The notes under the pieces were generated by a model. It worked only from the letters and a program-made list of their open reading frames with translations, searched no databases and had not been told where the DNA came from. From the NCBI GenBank assembly GCA_030248065.1, contig JASAMV010004520.1, forward strand, positions 1-64,000: a stretch of DNA of 64,000 bases, read 5' to 3'. Source of the stretch: Rhynchonema sp. JSB1_4. Its lineage: Eukaryota > Nematoda > Chromadorea > Monhysterida > Xyalidae. Positions 13,326-22,805 of the stretch are shown one piece after another (position 1 is the stretch's first letter; each line of letters starts with the position of its first letter). A program made the position numbers and the translations under genes.

Positions 13326-13786
13326 TATACTGGCAGGCGGAAAAAAACCGGTTTTTTTTCCGGAAAAAAAAAACCGAAAAAAAACCGTTTTTTCCGAGAC
13401 CCGAATACTTTTCCATTTATTTTTCCGTGGGTACCTTTTCGGTTTTTGATCGGAAAAATATCGGTACTTTATTCCAATTTTTCCAAAAAATTGTAATGCA
13501 AAAACTGATGAGTTTTTCGATTTCAGTGAAAAATTGGCTCGAGCACAAAAATTAATCGGCCCAAAATGGGCCAAAAAGCGTGTGAACCAAGTGTTTTCGA
13601 CTGACTTCAACACTCTTCAAGAGCACTCTCGTCACTTCGAACAAATTTTGCACTGAAATTGTTATATTTTTCGAAATTACGTTCTTAAGTACTGGAAAAG
13701 TATTTGAAAAAAAACGGTTTTTTTTCGGAAAAAAAAAACGGTTTTTTTTCCACGAAAAATAAAGAACGGTTCTTTATGACAGTATA
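13326..13786. mobile_element. hAT-like MITE, TATACTGGCAGG family
   Basis: Short inverted termini TATACTG(G/T)CA are flanked by the 8-bp duplication CTGGGACC (13318-13325 and 13787-13794). The interior is long runs of A and T around GGAAAAAACCGTTTT-type words plus a mid-section partly shared with 11990-12330. The right copy of the duplication also serves as the left flank of the next element. Confidence 0.82.
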
Positions 13787-13913
13787 CTGGGACCCAATGG
13801 TGTAGCTGGGGGGAGGGGGTGGGGGTCCCCCCCAGGTACAGTAGGTAGGTTGCCGCCCCTCACCTGGTACAGTAGGTAGGTTGCCGCCCTCCCCTGGTAC
13901 AGTAGGTAGGTTG

Positions 13914-14377
13914 CAGCGGTGGGAATCGGGCCGGGCCGGGCCGAGGTTTCCGGCCCGAACGCTCGGGCCGGGCCGGGCCGGGCCGACTTTTCGGAACGTC
14001 GGGCCGGGCCGGGGTGGCCGGCCCGAAAAGGCCCGACATCATCGAATTTAAATAAAAGATCGTGATTTTTTAGACTGAATTTGCCAAAATTTCTCGCGAT
14101 TCTGCAAATTAGTACCGACTTCCTTGATTATCAGGTATTTCTAAACCAAAAAAACAGTAATTTTTGCACCAAAAAAGTGCTTCAAAATATCATCAGAAAA
14201 AGTCGGGCCGAAAAAATCGGGCCGGGCCGGGCCGGGCCGACTTTTTTCCAAGTCGGGCCGGGCCGGGCCGGACTTCCTGGCCCGAACTGTCGGGCCGGGC
14301 CGGGCCGGGCCGGGCCGACCCCCGGACCTCGTCGGGCCGGGCCGGGCCGAGGTAACCCGGCCCGATTCCCACCTCTG
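13914..14377. mobile_element. hAT-like MITE with GGGCC arrays
   Basis: Termini CAG(C/A)GGTGGGAATCGGG are inverted, and arrays of GGGCCGGGCC fill both ends. The flanking 8-mers GTAGGTTG and GAGGTTGC match only with a one-base offset, so the duplication has decayed. Related elements are at 15495-16350 and 63124-63268. Confidence 0.7.
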
Positions 14378-14389
14378 GAGGTTGCCGCC

Positions 14390-15285
14390 CAGTGTTGGAG
14401 GTACTCTGGAGGGGGGATACCTACTGTACCGCGATCGGAGAGGGGGGATACCTACTGTACCAGAGCCGATGGCCTGGGGGGGTTATGTACCTAGGGGCAG
14501 TGGTGTCGTTAGAGGGGGGGGGTTGGGGGGGGGGTTACCCCCCCCGGGTATGGGGTATGGGAAATCGGCCGGGGGTATGGGGTATGGGAAATTTTTCACT
14601 TTTGGAACAAGCACCCCTAAGAAATGACTTTTTGACCCCGAGAAGTACCAAAATTGGCCATTTTTCGTCCGGAAATGTCAAAAATCGCTTGCTGCCGCAA
14701 GAAAACTCTGTTTTAAGCACTTTTTATACCACTTTTGGCACTTTTAGACGATTTTTGGAGTCATTTTTTTCAAAACCCCCACCCTCGGGTATGGGAAATT
14801 TTTGAGTTTTTGGAGAAACCCCCCCCCCCTGGTATGGGAAATTTTTGATTTTTGGGGGTATGTATGGGAAATTTCCCGAAAATTGGGCTGGGTATGGGAA
14901 AATTTCGATTTCTCAACGACACCACTGCCTAGGGGGGGTTTGGGGGGGGGGGTTAGGTTTTGGGGTGAAAATTTTTAATGTGTTTATTATGTATGGAATC
15001 GTGTGAAAACGTAGTGTTTGCGCGCGTAGCGCGCGAATTTTGGGCAATTTGAGGCAAAAACCACTGATTTTACACTAATTTTGGCCATTTTAGTCAAAAA
15101 TTGGCACTTTTGAGGCAAAATCGGGGGGGATACCTACTGTACCCGGGTGAAAATCGGGGGGATACCTACTGTACCATGTCAAACATCGGGGGGGGGGGGA
15201 TACCTACTGTACCAGGCGTCAGGCGAGGGGGGATACCTACTGTACTGGGGGGGCTACCCCCCAAACCCCCCCACCTCCAACACTG
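14390..15285. mobile_element. hAT-like MITE, CAGTGTTGGAGG family, with nested MITE
   Basis: Same termini as 12408-12876, with a perfect 8-bp duplication TTGCCGCC (14382-14389 and 15286-15293). A CAGTGGTGTCGTT-family element at 14498-14927 has inserted into it. The core contains the GCGCGCGTAGCGCGCG palindrome. Confidence 0.9.
14498..14927. mobile_element. hAT-like MITE nested in another MITE
   Basis: Termini CAGTGGTGTCGTT and inverse, with a perfect 8-bp duplication CCTAGGGG (14490-14497 and 14928-14935). It is the reverse-oriented relative of 1861-2276, with the same TATGGGAAATTT words and core. Confidence 0.9.
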
Positions 15286-15494
15286 TTGCCGCCCCACCTA
15301 ACTTTTCACCCAAAACATTCATTTTTGGCTTAAAATTGCATAAAATTAGCATATTTGTCTGCAAATAGGCAAAAAATCGCGCGCGGCGCGCGAAATTAGT
15401 GTTTTAGGCCACATTTTCTTCAGTATTTAGACAAAAAATTTCGGTTTCCAGATGACCCCCCCAAGTGGTATGACCCCCCCCCCTAGCTCGGCTG

Positions 15495-16350
15495 CAGAGG
15501 TCGCAATCGGGCCGGGTTTGGCCGGCCCGGCCCGGCCCGAGCCCCCAAATCTCCGGCCCGGCCCGGCCCGGCCCGACCCGTACCCCCAAACCTCCGGCCC
15601 GGCCCGGCCCGAACCCCCAAATCTCCGGCCCGGCCCGATTTTTTGGCTCAGATTTTAACCCAATTTTTGTCATAATTTTTGCGATTTTTTTGAACCTATT
15701 TTTTGGTTGAAAACAACGGTGTTGCAGGGGTTGGGGGTCCCCCCTAGGTACAGTAGGTAGGTAGGTTGACGCTCCATCCTGGTACACTATGTAGGTCGCC
15801 GCCCGGCGGCTAGTACAGTAAGTTGCGATTTTTGGCTGAAAATGGTATATAAAATCGGTACTTTTCACTCCAAATTGGCGATAAATCGCCGCGCTACGCG
15901 CGAAATTAGGGTTTTAGAGCACATTTTCTTCAAAATTTCGACCGAAAAAATTTTGTTCCCCCTTAGCCCGGCCGGTACAGTAGGTAGGTTGCCGTCCCAC
16001 ATTTTTGGTGGTACTGTAGGTTGCCGCCCCGCCTGGGTAGCCACACCACTGGTTGAAAATACATTGTTTTCCATGAAATGGTCGTCAGATAGAGACAATA
16101 CTGATCACTTACTTGCCGAATCCGTCAGAAATTTTAGTATTTTTGACAAAAAAATCCCCACATTTTCAGTAAAATAAGTCACTTCAGAAGCTTCGGGCCG
16201 GGGTGCCCGGCCCGGCCCGGCCCGACCCTCCAAATCTCCGGCCCGGCCCGGCCCGGCCCGAGCCAAAAGCCCAAAATCGCGGCCCGGCCCGGCCCGGCCC
16301 GGCCCGGCCCGGCCCGGCCCGAGGTCGGGCCGGCCCGATTGCGACCTCTG
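15495..16350. mobile_element. hAT-like MITE, CAGAGGTCGCAATCGGG family
   Basis: Termini CAGAGGTCGCAATCGG and inverse are flanked by a perfect duplication CTCGGCTG (15487-15494 and 16351-16358). GGCCCGGCCCG arrays fill both ends. A further element lies inside at 15714-16051. Confidence 0.9.
15714..16051. mobile_element. Nested hAT-like MITE, CA(A/G)YGGTGT family
   Basis: Termini CAACGGTGTTGC and the inverse CCACACCACTG are flanked by a perfect duplication GTTGAAAA (15706-15713 and 16052-16059). It is a relative of the 13795-16435 outer element, with GTACAGTAGGTAGGTTGCC words and a GCGCGCTACGCGCG-like core. Confidence 0.85.
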
Positions 16351-16588
16351 CTCGGCTGGTACAGTAGGTAGGTTGCCGCCCCGCATTTTGGGTGGTACAG
16401 TAGGTTGCCGCCCCGCCTGGGTAGCTACACCACTGCTGGGACCGAGGTACCGTATTGTCGGAAATAGAACCCCCCCCGTGATGGAGAAAAGGAAAAAAAT
16501 TTCCTTTTGTTTTCATTTTGTTCCCTATTAGGAAAAAAATGAGCAAAAAAATTATTTTCCGAACTCTGGGCTTTCCCGCCATTATGGG

Positions 16589-17155
16589 TGGGCACAATAC
16601 CCAATACCCAATACCAATACCACCCAATACCAATACCAATACGTGTTTGGTATTGGTATTGGGTCTGATTCTGGTATTGGGTATTGGTATTGAAGCTGGC
16701 CTGGTATTGGTATTGGGTATTGGTATTGGGTTTGCGCAAGTATTGGGTCAAAACCAATACCCAATACTAATCCAGAAAAACCCAATACCAAACCAATACC
16801 AAACCCAATACCTGACTCAAAACCCAATACCAAACCCAATACCAACCCAATACCAGGCCAAAAACCCAATACCAAACCAATACTAAGACCAATACCCAAT
16901 ACCCAATACCAATACCAACCCAATACCCAATACTCAATACCAATACCAACCCAATACCAAACCCAATACCAGGCGCTTCAGTAGTATTGATTTGGTATTG
17001 GGTATTGGTATTGGTATTGGGTCTCGCTCGGTATTGGTATTGGGTATTGGTATTGGGTCACCAATCTGGTATTGGTATTGGGTATTGGGTATTGGTACAG
17101 GGTAGGTATTGGTATTGGGTATTGGTATTGGGTGTCAAAAGTGGTATTGTGCCCA
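16589..17155. repeat. Inverted array of GGTATTGGGTATT words
   Basis: Termini TGGGCACAATACC and inverse enclose a dense array of CCAATACC units, then the reverse complement GGTATTGG after about 16980. Open frames rich in repeated dipeptides on both strands are artefacts of the array. A short relative starts near 34897. No clear target duplication was found. Confidence 0.75.
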
Positions 17156-17531
17156 GGCCTACCCGCCATGCGATCCTAAATCTCTGAAACGAAAACGAGC
17201 TCATCTCGTTCTTTGCTTTTGTTTTTCCCGCTGGCGGTGGACTTCTGGACTTTTGAATGCGATGATATTTTTTGCATGATGAATCTTGATGAAATCGGAG
17301 CAAACGAAGCAGCACAACCAAGAAGTGGACGAGATCACAATGTGGTATAACGATGATCCCAACTCAACCCATCTTCCAGGTCACACTGATCCTCGCCTCG
17401 TCGTGGGTCATCGGAGGCAGGGTTGGAAAAAAATTTTTAAACAAGTTTTTTATGCTGTTGGACCAACGTTCTTCTTCATGCCAGTCCCGTTTATGATCTG
17501 AAGATCAGTGCGCTTGCACAAGCCTTATAAT

Positions 17532-18314
17532 CAGGGATGGATTTAAAAAAAAGTAAAAAATTTTTTGTAAAAAATAATTTTTTTTTAAAAAAAAGTTGGC
17601 CACTTTTTTTATTTTAAAATTTTAAAAAGTAAGTCCACTTTTTTTTGCTTTTTCACTTTTTTTCGTTATTTTCTGACTTTTTAAGGTAAAAAGGCATATT
17701 TTCATGTGTTTTATTGCCCATGATCCTCAAAAAATTGCCTGCGGCGCTTATATTTCAGTTTGAATTGGTGTTGTGATGGACTCATACAGTTCCCAGACAT
17801 CCCAACAACAGCTGCATGTATAATATAGGATACCCCATATCGTATATCGTATACTGTACAGTTTTTGAGCGTGTCGTACGCTATCGACAGACTCCACGTT
17901 GCTCGCCTGTTTGCAGTTGTGCGGATTAGCTATTTGTTGCTCTTGTGACACGAAGTGAGTATGGTGTGAGTCTTTATCTCTCTTCAAATCTATCCCCAAA
18001 TTCACAAACAGAAGGTTGGTCTTCCCTTTGTCATATACAGTATGTATACCCACAGTTACCTTCGAATTTCTTAAAGTTATGACCAAGGGGATTAGATCGC
18101 AGGTGATCGACGTAAACATGCAAGTCGGTGGAAAAGTTCCCTTTAGTGTCGCTCAAAACATACCTTACTAACATGATTTCAGAAATTTCATTCTTCAAGA
18201 AACCAATTTTTTGGGGGTCCGGAATAAAAAAAAGTGATTTTAAAAAAAATTTTAAAAAGTTTTTTCTTTTAAAAAAAAAGTTCGATAATAAAAAAATTTT
18301 TTAATCCAACCCTG
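17532..18314. mobile_element. Nested hAT-like element, CAGGGATGG end
   Basis: It is flanked by a perfect 8-bp duplication CTTATAAT (17524-17531 and 18315-18322). The ends are A/T runs; the middle (17748-18119, minus) holds a 123-codon frame without a recognisable family. Confidence 0.85.
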
Positions 18315-18746
18315 CTTATAATAGCACAAATCAGGGTCGGAAAAATTTTTTTTTAAAGTCTGAGATTCGGGGAAATTTTAACAAATTTGCCTAAAAACGC
18401 GCAAAAACGTGAAAAATGCAACTTTAGTTGACAAGTCACTTTTGTGCCTTGGTTTGCATCACTTATGAAGGGTGTTTACGTCACTTCGGCGCGATCCAAC
18501 TGTCTGTTTGCTTGATTTGGACCTGTCAGTCGTATATGACCGACCTGATGGGGTATGACATCGACGTACCATGTAAGTACATGCAAACTGTGTCTCATGT
18601 ATCACGGGAAAGTATAATAACATCATTTGGTGCATTTTAGGTACGAAATACATGCCCCAAAGGTGATTTTGTGAAGAAAATTTTTCGACCCTTGAGAAAA
18701 AATAACGAAAAAATAACCCCCAAAAAGGCCATTTTTGGACGTTTTG

Positions 18747-19022
18747 TAGTAAATTTCTAATTTCGTTGCCGCACGCATTCTTACGGACGCAGGGAAACTC
18801 CCGTTCGAAGTCGAAGCAGGCAACAAGCTCAACACACAGTGAACAAGCCACACAGCTGACACACACAGCTTGTGTGGCTGAAACATTCGAAACGCACACG
18901 AGCCAGAGCCAGCTGCGTCGCTTGTTGACTGTGTGTTGAGCTTGTTGCCTGCTTCGACTTCGAACCGGAGTTTCCCTGCGTCTGTAAAAATGCGTGAGGC
19001 AACGAAATCAGAAACTTACTAT
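18747..19022. repeat. Foldback element, TAGTAAATTTCTAATTTCGTTGCC family
   Basis: Near-perfect inverted arms of about 120 bp run from a TAGTAAATTTC start. The loop contains GGCTGAAACATTCGAAACG. A close copy is at 63679-63955 and a diverged one at 53627-53869. Confidence 0.85.
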
Positions 19023-19087
19023 AGAACATTTGTTCTCTCGAAAAAAAATTTAAAAAAAATTTTAAAACCTTTTTTTGCCCAACCCTG

Positions 19088-19962
19088 ATCGGAGGGTGAA
19101 GCACTTGAAAGGACACAACAAAGATGGCTGGAACATGGCCCATGAACCCACGACCACAAACTCTCACCAGGGTCTCGGCCGCATGACGGGAAACCCAAAG
19201 ACTTTTGCTGGGGGGAAATGTCCCACTCCTCCAAAATCAAATTTCGATATTTTTTGATAGAATGCACGGATTGGCTCAGGGTTTGGCCTAAGCCTAAGCC
19301 TAATGATTTTTTGCTTTGAGAACGCAACGAACCTAAGCCTAAGCCTAGTAAAGAGCCTGAGCCTAAGCCTAAGCCTAAGATAAAGGAAAGTCAAATTTCA
19401 GGCAGTCTTAGGATTTCAAAGTTCCCCCACCAAAAGTCTCATGGTTTCCCAAAGGGCATTAGGATCGGGCCGGGTACCGTGTATTGTCGGAAGTAGAACC
19501 CGGGGGTTCTATTTTTTCACTGTGGGGTCTACCGTGTTTAGGGCTGCTTGAGTTGATGATGAGATTTATTCACCACTTGAGTTGACGACTGCACCATTAG
19601 CCTAACGTACGTGTTGTTCTGATGAATGGCCGCTGTAGGTTCGTTTGTGAGACTGAGATCCGCTTGGCGATTGAGCATGTTTCTGAAAAATCGCGTCTTG
19701 TTCAACTCACGTTTTTGTGCTATCGCCCCAGCCACCTCAAGCCTGGACATGTCGATAACCATAGCATGGAAGTGGGTTAAAAAGAAATAATTTATGGATT
19801 TGGGCAATTAATTACTATATATTTTTGGAGAGTTACCAGCCGACGAGTGATTGATTGGCACCGTTTTACAGGACAACTGGCCTTTGGACTATCGCATGAT
19901 GCGATAGTCCAAAGGTGCATGTGTGTTTTGCCCGCTTATGACGTATCAACTGCGACCATTAC
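19088..19962. other. No confident gene; degenerate repeats
   Basis: This holds a degenerate GCCTAA run (about 19270-19380), part of a TAGAACCC-word repeat near 19480-19530, and a minus frame at 19538-19807 of 89 codons that I do not recognise. Confidence 0.4.
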
Positions 19963-20262
19963 GTAAAGGCAATCTACGGGAGGTTGTCACTCAGCCCCCG
20001 AATACCGTAACCCACCGTAATATTGATCTGGAAGGATCGTGTCGAGACCAATTTGTTTTTTATCTATGTTTTGCGTGTTAGCGCCAACACCAACCAGCAT
20101 TTCGAAGTTTTGGTGATCGACGCGCATGATGACAATTTCCAGCTTGTTGCCGCTAATACACGTGTCGATAAGCAGCGATCAGCATGGGTCTCGCAACGAT
20201 CGCGATTACGGTGGGTTACGGTATTCGGGGGCTGAGTGACAACCTCCCGTAGACTGCCTTTA
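19963..20262. repeat. Foldback element, AAAGGCAATCTACGGGAGG family
   Basis: Inverted arms of about 70 bp start AAAGGCAATCTACGGGAGG and end as the complement. The loop includes GATGACAATTTCCAGC. The second copy is at 37079-37376. Confidence 0.85.
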
Positions 20263-20356
20263 TGAGTGTGACGCATCCAAAAGCATTGCGCAGATTGTGA
20301 ATAAGCTCAGTTTTCCCGCAGCTGTTGTTTGCAGATTGGTTCAGTTCCGCGTCATC

Positions 20357-21923
20357 ATGTCAATCCTCAATGAAAAGCTTACGATGAACCACGTTGTGCT
20401 CGTGTTTCTTTTGTACAGTGTTCAAACCGGTGGAGCAATCAATAACACAAAAGAGGAGTGGTCGATGGGTCTTCGGTTGGTGAACACGCAAATTACTGTA
20501 GTTCCTTCGATAGAAGTCTGAGCCAAAAATAACTGTTCAGTTCCCGTGAAAGGGCCCTTTCGCATTTCAAATCTCTTTCAAACCTTGCATGTGCTTAGAC
20601 AGTGGTCTAGGCGCGTCATAAAAGTCAAACACACCGGAAATCTAACGTTCAGCATGCGACCAGGAGATGCACTTCAATAGGAATATCAGGGAACAAAATC
20701 AAATGTGGGACCGGCCCAATTTCTGGTCCCGCGCATTCAGGCAACTCACCTAATGAAAATGGCAATCAAGGTGAAGAATGTTTCGCACTATATTTGCTGC
20801 TGCCTCACTACGGAATTTCGCTTTTCTTTTTATTTCGAAATTGCAACGAATTGTTCATGTGTGGGCGCTAAATGTTTCACTCTCTGTTTGTCACGCTGGA
20901 CCAATTTGTTGATATTCGAAATATAAGGAAAAGCGAAACCAGTTAAAGTGGGGGTGCAATAACCGTTTTTTAAAAAATCAGCACCTTCTTTTTTGTCCCT
21001 GGCAGTGATTTGCGATGCGGTTTTCGAATATTGTTCACTGACGACTTCTTCCGCAATATTTCTAATTTGAGCTTAGACGTGCGTGTTGGCGATTGGTGAA
21101 CACATCCACCACGTTTATATATATTTTTCAAACACGCCAGAAACCATAGAACCCCTGCGAATAGAAACTCCCTCTGGAGGGTGCCCAAAAAATATAAGAG
21201 CAAGGCTCTTTTTAAAAACAAACACCGGTGTTTTCCCCTTAAAGCCCCGGGGGCTCTAACTGGATGTTTTCTTTTTTGGTCGGAGGGCCCATTTCCCACC
21301 AATTTCCACATTTCCAATTTCCCCCGGGCCTTTAAGTGGAAACGTTCCCACTTACAACAGCCTTTGGGTGCTTTGAGCGGAAAACTGGGTGTTTTCAGCA
21401 TTAGCAGGGATACTTTAGGTCAGTATTTTGACATTCCGATACCATTGTTGAACCTGATTAATGTCGATCTTCATCTAAACGTGGTAAAACAAACGAAAAA
21501 CATCTGAAAAGTGCGATGTTTTGGTCCTTGATGCCCTAATTTGAACTATTTTGGTAAGTTTCCTGTTGGATGAAAAATCGATGGCCCAGAAAAAAATAAA
21601 TCCAATTAGGGGCTGGGGCGCTTAAACTAAGGCGGTCCGATATTTATTGCGCCTGCAACTTTTCGGAAGCCACATTGTGGACACATAAAACACGAAACTG
21701 CATAATATGTTGCAGCACGTTGCTCTTCTGCATCCCGATCGTGGTTGGTTTCCTGCTCTGTGTCGCGTGCTGTTTTGCGTGCGTGGCGTTCGATTTGAAA
21801 CTGTGGTTGGAAAACAAGTGCTGCGCCATCAAGCTATTCAGCTGTGATGGCGTGGACGTCACTTTGGAGCCTGACAAAGACAGGCCATTGCAAGCACAAC
21901 CGTCATTTCCGCTGCCGATTTGA
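20357..21923 (+). CDS. Small predicted single-pass membrane protein
   Basis: Two exons, 20357-20475 and 21716-21923, join in phase (donor GTTGGT, acceptor TTGCAG) to give 108 residues. The N-terminus has a hydrophobic leader (MNHVVLVFLLYSVQ after an upstream ATG; the ATG at 20384 is an alternative start). A short polar ectodomain follows, then one strong transmembrane segment (residues about 41-62, cysteine-rich at its inner end), then an acidic/proline cytoplasmic tail ending LPI. I recognise no family. The intron contains a dispersed repeat (20536-20992). Support is phase, splice signals and topology only; more exons could exist. Confidence 0.42.
20536..20992 (+). repeat. Dispersed 0.45-kb repeat, copy A
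   Basis: This is homologous along its length to 47855-48312 in inverse orientation, including TTCGCTTTTCTTTTTATTTCG and the GTTTAGACAGTGGTC stretch. It carries two ATGTTTC motifs. A partial third copy is near 47540-47660. Confidence 0.75.
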
Positions 21924-22330
21924 CTGTTTGGATTAGATGCGGTACCTGACTTTTCCGGTTACAGCCCCCTTCATACTAATTCGTACTTTTTGGTAAATTT
22001 TTCTGTCCTTCTTGCACATACCAGAAGCAAAAACGGTTTTTCTGGACTTAAAACGTGTTGCAATCACGTATATGAACCATTTTCTAAAAGCACAAGATTT
22101 TTACACAGGGCTCTATTCGGAGAATGGTTCGAATAAAGCCCCATGCGGTTCTATTCGAGAATAAAAATAAATTTCAAAATCCTATTTCCCGCATGCTACC
22201 GAAACCACGACAATGAAAAAATGGTTCATTGTTCTTACGCAGTTGCTCTTCCGCTATTTTAAGCCCCTCTGGCTCTTTCCAGAGCATACCAGAAAAATAA
22301 TTACCATTTGCATTTCTGTTTGAGCGGCAG
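21100..22330. repeat. Fragments of GGGGGCTCTAACTGGA-word repeats
   Basis: Purine/pyrimidine words such as AGCCCCCGGGGGCTTTAAGTGG occur at 21190-21420. A related end is at 21960-22330 (GGGCTCTATTCGGAG), matching 29770-29880 and 31920-32040. This excludes the exon at 21716-21923. Confidence 0.5.
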
Positions 22331-22805
22331 GACAAAAGGTATCCGTTTACGCAAATGTCTGTTGTGGTGGACACTCATCTGAACCGATGTAATGTTTATC
22401 TTTTCCACTCATGGTCACATGCTTCTTCTATATCTGCACAAAATAACGACACTTTAAATCCGATATCTTGCGATAAACGATTCATTGTAAAAATATATCC
22501 GCTGCTAAATTCGTCAGAGAAACCTGAATATACTGGATCACAGCTTTCGTTGTCACAGCATTAGGATATGTGGAAAAAAATATAAATCAAAGAATACTTC
22601 TTTCATATCAGTAGCAGTAAACAAGGCGCCGACAAAAAGACCTGCATAACCATAAAACGTTCTGGCAGTTCAGGGAAAGACCTCGTAGCATAAAAGTTTG
22701 ATATCACAATTTTCGACACTTCAGGGAATTTCTGAAAGGTATTCGGCATGTGTATATTTCTAATATTTGCGATGATAAAATTTTTAAAGTGTAGTTCTGT
22801 AATAC

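Larger units (their letters stand above)
13795..16435. mobile_element. Composite hAT-like element carrying nested insertions
   Basis: The termini are CAATGGTGTAGC and its inverse GCTACACCACTG. The flanks are CTGGGACC on both sides (13787-13794 and 16436-16443). Inside are at least five further elements, at 13914-14377, 14390-15285, 14498-14927, 15495-16350 and 15714-16051. The element's own words are GGTACAGTAGGTAGGTTGCCGCC-like. Long GC-rich open frames here are artefacts of GGCCC repeats. Confidence 0.82.
17418..19087. mobile_element. Composite hAT-like element, CAGGGTTGG family
   Basis: Termini CAGGGTTGGAAAAAA and TTTTTGCCCAACCCTG are flanked by a perfect 8-bp duplication ATCGGAGG (17410-17417 and 19088-19095). 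It contains a second element of the same family (17532-18314), another CAGGGTCGG end at 18332 and a foldback (18747-19022). No transposase ORF was seen. Confidence 0.85.

Noticed and set aside
13860..16380. CRISPR-like array of regularly spaced GTACAGTAGG repeats
   Set aside because: Spacing is irregular, the repeats sit in inverted arms of MITEs, and the host is an animal.
13860..16640. Several Gly/Ala/Pro/Arg-rich frames of 60-150 codons
   Set aside because: They are translations of GGCCC and GGTACAGTAGG arrays inside MITEs, open on both strands at once.
16518..17187. Frames encoding repeated NTQYQ or GIGIGYW peptides
   Set aside because: Direct products of the CCAATACC/GGTATTGG array, on both strands, with no start context or splice support.
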